A stretch of DNA of 64,000 bases. It comes from Labia minor (Eukaryota > Arthropoda > Insecta > Dermaptera > Spongiphoridae). The notes beneath the pieces are model-generated. The model was not told the DNA's origin and did no database searches. It was given only the letters and a program-made list of their open reading frames with translations. The translations under genes and the position numbers were made by a program. This document shows positions 56,096 to 64,000 of this stretch, one piece after another. Location: the NCBI GenBank assembly GCA_963082975.1, contig OY720349.1, positions 45,551,962 through 45,615,961 on the forward strand. Direction: 5' to 3'. Every line of letters starts with the position of its first letter. The stretch's first letter is position 1.

Positions 56096-59000
56096 TGCGG
56101 GATTCTCTTTTGTATTAACATAAAACCATTGATTTGCATTAGAATAGCTTCTAATTATGCTAAGCCTATTTGATACAAAAACATGAAATCTTTTATCTTC
56201 ATTATTGATATATTTTAAAACCGCGGTAGAATCTGTCCAAAATGATGTACTATCTACCTTGTAAGTTAATTCAGATTTTAGAATATTATTTAACTGGACA
56301 GCTAAGGTAGCTGCTGATAACTCCAATCTTGGAACAGTCATAGTCTTAACAGGAGCAATTCTAGCCTTTGAACATATTAAATTGCAGTAAATCTTATTTT
56401 CATTACTGATGATTCTTATATAAGTTGCTACACCATAGGCTTCTTGAGATGCATCAGCAAAGTGATGTATTTCTATTCTTCTTGTCGTTTTACATTCTAT
56501 AGATTTTAGACATCTATTTATCTTGAAATTGTTAAGTAAAGGTAATTCTTTTAACCATTTTATATAACGATCTTCATAAATTTTTGGTAATTTGTCATCC
56601 CAATCAAATTTAGCCTTTGTTAGTTCTTGTAATAATATTTTTGCAGGTATAATAAATGGTGTCGCCAAGCCTAAAGGATCGAATACAGAGCTAACTGAAG
56701 ACAGTATACCTCTTCTAGACATTGGTTTAAAGATAGATGTTGTTTTAAAACTAAGTAAATCTTCTTCAGGTTTCCATTGTATACCTAAAACTCTTTCAAG
56801 GTGTATATCATCCTTTTTCATATTCATTGATTGTACGTTAACTGCTCTTTCTTTTACAGGAATTGAATTTAAAATAGTTTTTTCATTTGTTATCCATTTT
56901 GTAAGATTAAAACCACCATCCTTTAATAAATTATATAGCTCTTCTCTTATTTCAATAGCTTCAGAGATATTCTTAAAAGATTTTAAACAATCATCTACGT
57001 AAAAATTGTTTTTTAAAGTATTTATTGTTTCTTTTTTATATTTTTGTTCGTTATTCATTGCAATTTGTCTTAATGTCATCATAGCAACAGCTGGGGAGCA
57101 AATACATCCGAATATATAAACTTTCATTCTATATTCTTGAATTTCATTATTAAAATCATTATCTTTCCACCAAAGGAATCTAAATAAATCTTGATCTTCT
57201 TTTGGTAAACGAACTTGATGAAACATTGCTTCAATATCTCCCATAATGGCGAAAGGTTCTTCTCTAAATCTTAATAAGACTCCAAATAAAGAGTTCATAA
57301 CATCAGGGCCTCTATAAATCTGTTCATTAAGACTTAAATCATTATATTTTGCTGAGCAATCAAAAACAACTCTTAGTTTTCCAGGCTTTGCAGAATGAAA
57401 TACTGGATGATGCGGTACATACCATAATTTTTTAGGAAGCTTATTTGTGTCTTCAACTATCTCGGCATAATTCTTTTTTAATAAATCATTTATATATTTT
57501 GTATATCCTTGATATAATTGAGTGTCTTTTTGGAATCTTCTTTTTAACATCTTAAGTCTGTTCATAGCCATAAATTTAGTATCAGGTTCAAACATATTTT
57601 TTGACTTTAATGGGATAGATACTTCATAATGATTATCTTTCTTGCGAATAGAATTATTAAATATTTTTATAAATTTTTCATCTTCTTGTGAATATGTCAT
57701 AGTATTTTGTGTTGGAATTTGTTCTAATTTTAACCATTCTTCTACTTGCTTATAAAGAATTTTATCGAGTTTAACACAATTTATTTTAGTAAGATTAGTA
57801 TTTGCTAAAAACCTAGTTGGTCCATAAACTGACCATCCGAGGCGAGTTTTTATTGCAAAAGGTCCATCACCTTCACTTTTGATAATTTCTTGAGGTTCTA
57901 AAGCTTGTGGAATATTATTACCGATTAACATTTGAACATTTGACTCAAGTTCTGGAAGAATTACATCTTGTAGATAAGGCCATTTATTTAAATCAATATT
58001 TTTAAATTTATCTTCAGCGGACACTGGCAGTTCTCTTGTTGTATATATATCTGGTAAACATATTTTGTTGTTTCCGTTTATATCAGAAATTATTAGGTTT
58101 TCAATAGTAAAAGCATTACATGGACTATTTCTTTTTTCTAAAGTTGTCATAAATAAATTACATTTTCTTCCGTTCACATTGAGCTGTTTCATTAGTTCTT
58201 CAGTACAAAAGGAATGTGAGCTTCCAGAGTCAAGAAAGGCATATGTGTGAATCCTTTTTCCTGTTGTCTTCGACATCACAATAACTGGTACAATGCCCAT
58301 AGAGAATTTGTCTGTTGTTTTAGCATTTTGTATAAAACCATTATTAATTTTCGAAATTTGTTGTTCATTTACTTCCGAGTTTTGTAAATGAAGTAATTTG
58401 GAATGATTTTTGCTGCATATCTCACACTTTACTCCTAATCTACAATTCTTGGCATTATGACCTATTTTTAAACAAGCAAAACATAATTTATTTGAAAAAA
58501 CAAATTGTCTTCTTTCGGGTATATTCATTGACAAAAATTCATTACATTTATTTAAATAATGTAATTTATTACATTTAATGCAAGCATTATAATATTCATT
58601 ACCTTTTATATTTGTAGCAAAATTATATCTTCCTCTTTCTTCCTTTTTATTATTTGTAATGCTTACTTTAGGAGTTTTTTCAATTTTATTTTCAAGAATA
58701 TCTCCAAATAGCGGATGATTTGTTTCTGCAGCAACTTTACTTACAAATTCAACCAAATGCTTAAATTTAATTTCTTCCCTTTTAACTTCAGTTGTTTCAT
58801 AAGCAGATTTTCTCCAATTCTTTTTCATTTCATATGGCAACTTGTCTACAATTTCTCTTAAGGTTCTTGGATGATCAAGTTCATTCATTTCTTTTATATT
58901 CATCATAGAATTTAAACATTCAGTTAGAAGTAAAGCAAACTTATTTAATAATATACCTTCATTGTTTTTCATGGTAGGCCATTCAAAAATCTTTTTTAGA

Positions 59001-59755
59001 TAAGCATTTGCAATTCTCAAACCACTGCCAAACATCTTTATTAATTTTTCTTTTGCTAAAACATAAGCATTAGATGAATTCATATTTTGATATGATCTTA
59101 CCAGATCTTTAACATCGCCTCTTGTATATTGCTCCAAATAATAAAGTCGTTGCTTATAATCAACTATCTTTGATTCTATTATATATTCAAATGCTGAAAT
59201 GAATGTTACAAACTCTATAGGATTTCCATCGAATGGTTTTATTTCTTGTTTAGGTAAAGATGATTGAATTTGATAATCAGTCATTAATTGTATCATTTTT
59301 GTTTGTTGTTCAAGAATTTTCATAGTTCTCTCCTCATTGGATGAATTACTTACTTCACTTAAATGTTCATCGTCATCTTCATTTTGATCATTATCTTTAT
59401 TTAACCATATATCAATATTTTCTTTAAATTGTTCTAATGTTATCATTTCAGTATTATGCCTTTCTTCATATTCGTTATAGTTTTGCTTAGTTTCTTTTAA
59501 GTATTCAATTAGGTCATTATGGGATTTAATATATTTAGTTTTTGCAGAATCAAAATCATACATTTTAGACTTTACCTGTTGTATATTTTCTTCATTAGTT
59601 AAAAGTTCGTTTATTTCATTAATTATTCGTGTAACTCTTGACAAAAAACCTCTTCTTTTATTCTTTATTTCATTTGTCTTTTTAGGTATTTTATTTTGGA
59701 TGCTTTTACAAGATCTTTGAGATGAAGTTTTACTTTTTTCGCTGCAAATAGACAT
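56069..59755 (-). CDS. BEL/Pao gag-pol polyprotein (gag, protease, RT, RNase H)
   Basis: This 1228-codon frame starts at the ATG at 59755, just after the leader. The N-terminal 150 residues are charged and probably helical. About 165-340 is the DUF1759 gag domain (LPKQEIKPFDGNPIEFVTF). CCHC-type zinc knuckles lie at about 420-460 (CFACLKIGHNAKNC, then CEICSKNHSKLLH). The aspartic protease active site is LDSGSS at about 507. The reverse transcriptase runs from about 780 to 960 with VVFDCSA and YVDD (about 918). The Pao-specific A17 region and the RNase H follow (HHFADAS at about 1095, FWTDSTAVL at about 1172, ENPADD at about 1220). The frame ends right after the ENPADD motif, where related elements continue into the integrase region. 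All catalytic motifs are present. It makes the particle and copies RNA to cDNA in the cytoplasm. Confidence 0.95.
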   Translation of the reverse strand: MSICSEKSKTSSQRSCKSIQNKIPKKTNEIKNKRRGFLSRVTRIINEINELLTNEENIQQVKSKMYDFDSAKTKYIKSHNDLIEYLKETKQNYNEYEERHNTEMITLEQFKENIDIWLNKDNDQNEDDDEHLSEVSNSSNEERTMKILEQQTKMIQLMTDYQIQSSLPKQEIKPFDGNPIEFVTFISAFEYIIESKIVDYKQRLYYLEQYTRGDVKDLVRSYQNMNSSNAYVLAKEKLIKMFGSGLRIANAYLKKIFEWPTMKNNEGILLNKFALLLTECLNSMMNIKEMNELDHPRTLREIVDKLPYEMKKNWRKSAYETTEVKREEIKFKHLVEFVSKVAAETNHPLFGDILENKIEKTPKVSITNNKKEERGRYNFATNIKGNEYYNACIKCNKLHYLNKCNEFLSMNIPERRQFVFSNKLCFACLKIGHNAKNCRLGVKCEICSKNHSKLLHLQNSEVNEQQISKINNGFIQNAKTTDKFSMGIVPVIVMSKTTGKRIHTYAFLDSGSSHSFCTEELMKQLNVNGRKCNLFMTTLEKRNSPCNAFTIENLIISDINGNNKICLPDIYTTRELPVSAEDKFKNIDLNKWPYLQDVILPELESNVQMLIGNNIPQALEPQEIIKSEGDGPFAIKTRLGWSVYGPTRFLANTNLTKINCVKLDKILYKQVEEWLKLEQIPTQNTMTYSQEDEKFIKIFNNSIRKKDNHYEVSIPLKSKNMFEPDTKFMAMNRLKMLKRRFQKDTQLYQGYTKYINDLLKKNYAEIVEDTNKLPKKLWYVPHHPVFHSAKPGKLRVVFDCSAKYNDLSLNEQIYRGPDVMNSLFGVLLRFREEPFAIMGDIEAMFHQVRLPKEDQDLFRFLWWKDNDFNNEIQEYRMKVYIFGCICSPAVAMMTLRQIAMNNEQKYKKETINTLKNNFYVDDCLKSFKNISEAIEIREELYNLLKDGGFNLTKWITNEKTILNSIPVKERAVNVQSMNMKKDDIHLERVLGIQWKPEEDLLSFKTTSIFKPMSRRGILSSVSSVFDPLGLATPFIIPAKILLQELTKAKFDWDDKLPKIYEDRYIKWLKELPLLNNFKINRCLKSIECKTTRRIEIHHFADASQEAYGVATYIRIISNENKIYCNLICSKARIAPVKTMTVPRLELSAATLAVQLNNILKSELTYKVDSTSFWTDSTAVLKYINNEDKRFHVFVSNRLSIIRSYSNANQWFYVNTKENPADDIQEDKI

Positions 59756-59792
59756 GATTAGATGATATTTAAATATTTATTGATTTAAATAA

Positions 59793-59998
59793 ATGAATCC
59801 TCTTCAAATATTTTATTTTAGATTAAAATGTAAGATGTAGGTGCCAAAACGATTCCTTTTGACAACTACGAATGTACTTATACTTATTAATTGAATAAAA
59901 TGCGTTTTTAGTAACAAAACGTTAAAATAAAATAAAATAAAATAAAATAAAATAAATGAATCCTCTTCAAATATTTTATTTTAGATTAAAATGTAAGA
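59793..59998 (-). repeat. Partial LTR and leader duplicated next to the 5' LTR
   Basis: The 45-bp leader AAATGAATCCTCTTCAAATA.. occurs at 59791 and again 163 bp further at 59954. Between the two lies an 87-bp copy of the LTR end (59836-59922) followed by an (AAAAT)n run (59923-59950). In element orientation the order is LTR, leader, LTR end, leader, gag. Template switching during reverse transcription, or replication slippage, could produce it. No clear primer-binding site (TGG start) follows the LTR directly. Confidence 0.88.
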
Positions 59999-60292
59999 TG
60001 TAGGTGCCAAAACGATTCCTTTTGACAACTACGAATGTACTTATACTTATTAATTGAATAAAATGCGTTTTTAGTAACAAAACGTTTTTAATCTAAAATA
60101 GACTCTCTTATCAAACTTCATACATAATTTTTACATAAATCATAAAACATTGATACATAAATCATACATTTCATTCCTTTTTATACATACTTTTTCTTAC
60201 TTAACAAACTTATCCTAACTTCATGCATGATTCCTTCTTGTCAACTTTTAAACAAAAAACTTTAAGCGCAAAATTTAAATTTAGCACTAACA
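59999..60292 (-). repeat. BEL 5' LTR
   Basis: 294 bp, upstream LTR of the minus-strand element. It ends at the CCTAT duplication. Confidence 0.93.
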
Positions 60293-61026
60293 CCTATGTT
60301 AAGTTAAACTAATCAAATTATTGTTAATCAACCTTCAGAAAAATATTGTAATAAATAATTCAAATGTAAAATTAATAAAAAATTGTATAACCAATGAAAA
60401 TATAACCTATTGTAAAAATATTTTGACTCAAACAAATGTATAAAAATCTAATTTTAACAATACCTTTGAACAATGTAAAATGATTAAATTAAGACAATAT
60501 TCTAAGAAATCTGTAAAATAAAACACTAATGTAATTCTAATTTATGTAAACAAAAATGAACAAACAATGTAACAATTTAAATAATTACCTCACATATGGA
60601 ATATATAAAATTGTAAATAACAATTGCAGAGTAAATGGAACAAAAAAAAATTAACTCAATAAATTTAAATATTGAAATTCCACTTCCAATAGCTGAAGAA
60701 AAAAAAAAATTATAAAATTAAACAAAATAAAAAAAATCTCATTTCATGAACTAAACAAATTACAACTTCATGAAATGAACTTAAACAAAATTAATAATCT
60801 ATTCGATAATGAAACTCTTAATTATTTGACCATTTTCACATTGATGTTAATAGCTTTGTTAATAATTACAATTATAATAATAATTACTGTGAAATATTGG
60901 GCAATAATTAAATCAAAATTAGCAAAAACCTCAAACTCAGAAATTTTGGCCCTTAACCAAAATCTTCAGGAGGGAGGAGTTATGGACCCGTATCCTGCAA
61001 TGTCAGCAGAGACCCTGAGATGCTAA
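60293..61026 (+). pseudogene. Envelope-like C-terminus with membrane anchor
   Basis: The open part 60775-61026 (83 codons) has a long hydrophobic segment at about residues 18-41 (LTIFTLMLIALLIITIIIII), then a short charged tail (KYWAIIKSKLAK). This is the membrane anchor and cytoplasmic tail arrangement of errantivirus envelope proteins. It reads through the polypurine tract and ends inside the 3' LTR (TAA, 61024-61026), also usual in this group. Upstream to 60293 the frame is broken by many stops. With the ectodomain decayed it cannot act as a fusion protein. A short stand-alone membrane peptide cannot be excluded, but nothing supports one. Confidence 0.62.
60968..60977 (+). other. Polypurine tract of the gypsy-like element
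   Basis: AGGAGGGAGG lies directly before the 3' LTR, the priming site for plus-strand synthesis. Confidence 0.85.
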
Positions 61027-61463
61027 ACAGATATCTTGCAGCGTTAGCATGACATCATTATTTTTGCAAGCACATCACTAAATTAACTATATAAGACAGC
61101 TTCTCATAAGCAGTCGTCAGTTCTCTATTCGTAGTCTACTCACTTCAAGGCCGAAGGCTCTGCCCTTTTAGGCTCAGGGACTCATTGTGAGTTACCTGCA
61201 TTTGCTCTAAGGAACTCATTACGAGTTACCTACACCCAGGGACTCATTGTGAGTTTCCTGCACCCAAGGATTCATTGTGAATCTCTTGCATTTGTTATCA
61301 CTAAATTCCATATAGTGAAACATTCATTGTTTAACCGTGCAATAGCACACATATGTAACAAATAATTATTTTTGAATAAAATAAATTTGAAGAAAAGCAA
61401 ATTGTACTTTTCTTCAAAACCTCGTTTTTTAAAAACGCAACAACGGGATTGAAATCCATTACT
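60978..61463 (+). repeat. 3' LTR of the gypsy-like element
   Basis: 486 bp, apparently identical to 49039-49524, including the TATA box (61088-61095), initiator (61117-61122), the four tandem units (61176-61289) and the polyadenylation signal near 61375. TATA follows at 61464. Confidence 0.9.
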
Positions 61464-61868
61464 TATATATATATATATATACGTATGTGATAACTGAACA
61501 CTTAATAATAATAATAATAATAATAATGTATTAAATGAATATAATTGAAATTTTAGTTTTAATTGCACTTTTTTTTGGTTTTTATTTTTATTCATTTTTA
61601 TTGGAATTATTACAAATAATAATAATAATATACCGTTTAATACGTGAAAATAATAATAATAATAATAATAATAATTTATTAAATGAATATAATTGAAATT
61701 TTATTTTGTATTATTACATTTTTATTTTTTTATTAATAATTATTACATTTTTAATTGTTGGAAAATTATTTCTACTTTATTAATTGTTAATAGTTATTAC
61801 ATTTTTTTTTGGTAGTTTTTGAGTTTAGGCGGGACACACAAACAGACATTGCCTTTTATATATATAGA
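61464..61868 (-). repeat. 5' part of the Helitron shell
   Basis: AT-rich sequence with two (AAT)n arrays (about 61507-61528 and 61651-61674), each followed by TATTAAATGAATATAATTG or a close variant, indicating an internal duplication of about 150 bp. Ends with GCCTAAACTC and CAATGTCTGTTTGTGTGTCC in minus orientation, the Helitron-like start. Confidence 0.55.
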
Positions 61869-62404
61869 TAGATAGATATATATTATTGATGTTAAAACGC
61901 AGTGAACACTTAAAAATCAGCAAAATGTAACGATTGCTTCCAAATGAAATGTCAACCTGCAACATCCCAAATACACAACCAAGATAAGATTTAACTTTCA
62001 CCATTTATCCTCTTTTTTGTTATTATATGTATTTTCATTAAATTTATGTAATATCACACTCGTTAATCAATTGATAATTTAAAATTGAACAATTTTTATC
62101 TCACCCTCCACCTCCATGTTTTTTTAAAAATATATTCATTTCCATAATGAACTTAAAAAAAAATATTTTATTAAAAATTACATTTTATAAAATGCATTTT
62201 ATATAACTTTTTACTGATATATTATATTTATAAATTTTATAAATTTTTCATTAAAATCTTAAAAGAATTAAATTTAAATATTGTTTCTATCGGTTCGATT
62301 TAAAATCTATATAAAACACCATTAATTATAAAAAAAATTAATATTTATGTTTTTCTTTAATTAATATAATATTTATTTGTAATAAATTGCGAGAAAAGCT
62401 TTCT
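61869..62404. other. AT-rich non-coding stretch
   Basis: No feature recognised. Confidence 0.45.
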
Positions 62405-62570
62405 GTAAAATGTTCACCTCCGCTCAACCCCGCCCGCCCCTCTCCTGTCTTCTCCGCCTGCCCCACCTGCATGCCTGCCGGCCTGCTGCCTCGAACGCAT
62501 TAGTTCTCATTCCCCTAGCAGTGCAAGACGCTCGCCGTCCTATTCACCGAAATCATCCGTTGAATCATTC
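62405..62570. promoter_or_regulatory. Small GC-rich island
   Basis: A pyrimidine- and CpG-rich patch (CCCCGCCCGCCCCTCTCC, then TGCCGGCCTGCTGCC) stands out sharply from very AT-rich flanks. There is no long frame. It could be a promoter, 5' untranslated exon or enhancer. No downstream gene is recognised in the window. Confidence 0.35.
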
Positions 62571-62754
62571 ACTAATCAAGAATTAATTGAAGATTTATTT
62601 ATTTTATTAATTAAAACCAAGATTTTATTAGTAAACTTTCAAAAAAAAACAATATTTCAATATTTTTCATTGAAAAATTATATATGTATATATACGTATA
62701 ATTATAAATTTTTAATCAAATTCTTTGAAAAGATTTAAAATCAATTATAAGATA

Positions 62755-62865
62755 TAATTTTCTTTAAATATATTTATTAAATATTTTTTTAAATTAAAAT
62801 CATCTTTTTAAAATGTTAGAATTATTTTTAAATTTTCTTTAAAAAATTTGTAATAATTATTAAAT
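62755..62865. repeat. Segment matching 935-1065
   Basis: TTTTCTTTAAATATATTTATT followed by AATCATCTTT and ATGTTAG-AATTATTTT matches the left-end segment with few changes. Same orientation. Confidence 0.5.
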
Positions 62866-63479
62866 CTTTCGCTATTTATTGTAAATAGCATTAATATCAT
62901 TAATACATCGTTCTTCAGTGTGGAAATCAATTTCTTCGTGTTGAATCCATGAATATAACACTGCAACATCAATCAATCAATCAGTTGGTAAATTACCATT
63001 CAATTTTAATAAAGTTAATATATTTTTACTTACCAACATCTCATCCTCTTAAATAATAATTTTGCTCTACGATTCTCGTATTATTATTTTATTAAAGTTT
63101 CTATTAAAAAAAACAAAACTAATTTTGGATAAATTGAATGAATAATTTCTCAAATCAGTTTTATTTAATCTCAATTTATTCCAGTGGCATTATCACAGAC
63201 TTTGCTCGATGAAAAAATGCTTCGAGTAATTAAAACATTTTTTTTTTAATTTGAAAATAAAACATTTTAAATCTATTATAGATATTTAAATCGATTTATT
63301 TATTTTAACATTTGAAATATCATTGCAATTTTCAAAATTTAAATTTTATGAATATATTAAAGAACAACATTGCTTTCAATGTTTCAATATAAAATGATAT
63401 TCAATCTGTAATCAATATAATAATAAAATTAATATCATATAAAAATAAAGTTCGTGGAAAATAGTATAAATAAGCCTTT
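62866..63479. other. AT-rich non-coding stretch
   Basis: No feature recognised apart from CAATCAATCAATCAGTTG near 62970. Confidence 0.4.
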
Positions 63480-63940
63480 ATCATTGATTGTCATTTATTG
63501 ACACAGGTGATTAGAATAAAATTATAAAAAAAAAATATACAATACTACTTTAAAGGGCATTTATATACCTATTTATACTTAATAACATCAATAAAAAAAA
63601 ACAATTCTCATAAAATTTCTTAAAATAAATAAATTAAAGCAATTTAATAAATTAGAATTGAAATGAAAAATGAATATTATTTTGTCAATTTATTATTATT
63701 ATAATATAACACTTTTAGAAAGTAAAATTAAGGGTATTGCTATTATATGTCAATTACACAGAAGAATATCTTCATGAAATTAATAAGATAAATGTAATTT
63801 ATTTCCAATGTGGCATCCAATAATCTTTTTAATATTTAAGAAAGAAGAGATTTTTAGTTTTGTGGTGTTTTGTAGGAAATTTTTTTAATGACTATTAATT
63901 GAGTATAATAACTTGTAAGTATTTCTATTAAAATCCACTC
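63480..63940. repeat. Segment matching the left end of the window
   Basis: Aligns with about 215-615 in the same orientation: GACACAGG against AACACAGG, then AACATCAATAAAA, TTTCTTAAAATAAATAAAT, GAATATTATTTTGTC, GTCAATTACAC and ATGACTATTAATTGAGT. Non-coding. Confidence 0.5.
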
Positions 63941-64000
63941 AAACACTTATGAATTTATTCATCCATTCATAAAATGGAGTGGCTCTAGGATAATTCTAGA

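Larger units (their letters stand above)
53988..60292 (-). mobile_element. BEL/Pao retrotransposon, nearly complete
   Basis: The 6305-bp element on the minus strand has 294-bp LTRs, apparently identical, that start TGTTAGTGC and end CACCTACA. A perfect 5-bp target duplication CCTAT (53983-53987, 60293-60297) flanks it. It carries a polypurine tract and a gag-pol frame with one frameshift. It is inserted, in opposite orientation, into the envelope region of the gypsy-like element. Complete ends, identical LTRs and only one break suggest a young insertion. Confidence 0.95.
48969..61868 (-). mobile_element. Helitron shell enclosing the nested retroelements
   Basis: On the minus strand the 3' end (48969-49000) reads GCAAAAGCGAAGCTTTGCCG, a hairpin, then GGTCTG and CTAG followed by T, matching a Helitron terminus. 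The presumed 5' end near 61868 reads TCTATATATATAAAAGGCAA followed by a TGTCTGTTTGTG stretch, preceded by A. Exact placement within the TATC repeat is ambiguous (61868, 61872 or 61876). The Helitron's own sequence is only about 0.5 kb (48969-49034 and 61464-61868). The rest is inserted retrotransposon. No Rep/helicase is present. Confidence 0.6.

Noticed and set aside
56592-57002. 136-codon plus-strand frame within the BEL element
   Set aside because: It is a shadow of the well-supported minus-strand polyprotein.

Overview
The window is very AT-rich eukaryotic DNA. No host protein-coding gene with a recognisable domain, no rRNA and no free-standing tRNA gene could be found. The repeat content points to an arthropod: a BEL/Pao retrotransposon, an errantivirus-type Ty3/gypsy element, mariner derivatives, ZMYM1-like and BED-finger hAT transposons, Helitrons, and LINE C-terminal tails of a type common in arthropods. 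A copepod such as a sea louse would fit the base composition, but that is a guess. The window reads as a gene desert or very large introns filled with layered transposons, with small islands of higher GC that may be regulatory.

Positions 1-36500 hold scattered, mostly decayed repeats. They include mariner deletion derivatives (2722-3195, 18436-18914, 20309-20648, 31973-32332, 35129-35588), a hAT element with an 8-bp target duplication (6188-8180), hAT MITEs (11032-11252, 21093-21402), a Helitron with a LINE fragment inside (14310-15329), two foldback elements (17978-18170, 28246-28826), a tRNA-derived SINE (32590-32870), and a dispersed family that carries paired TGACGTCA palindromes.

Positions 36547-40131 hold a hAT MITE directly abutted by a 3.3-kb hAT transposon. 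The large element has a perfect 8-bp target duplication, and its transposase frame is broken by one in-frame stop. Positions 43234-45412 hold two divergently oriented LINE remnants, a reverse-transcriptase C-terminus and an endonuclease domain.

Positions 48969-61868 form a three-level nest. Helitron-like ends on the minus strand enclose a Ty3/gypsy errantivirus-like element on the plus strand (LTRs 49039-49524 and 60978-61463). That element in turn contains a nearly complete BEL/Pao element on the minus strand (53988-60292, LTRs of 294 bp, CCTAT duplication). The BEL frame is intact except for one frameshift before the integrase part. The gypsy element looks non-autonomous. Its LTRs appear identical and its primer site, purine tract and envelope membrane tail remain. 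Most of pol is missing, and a decayed coiled-coil coding region lies where it should be.

The two ends of the window contain matching diverged segments (285-615 with 63480-63940, and 935-1065 with 62755-62865). This suggests that the window lies within or beside a larger duplicated unit.
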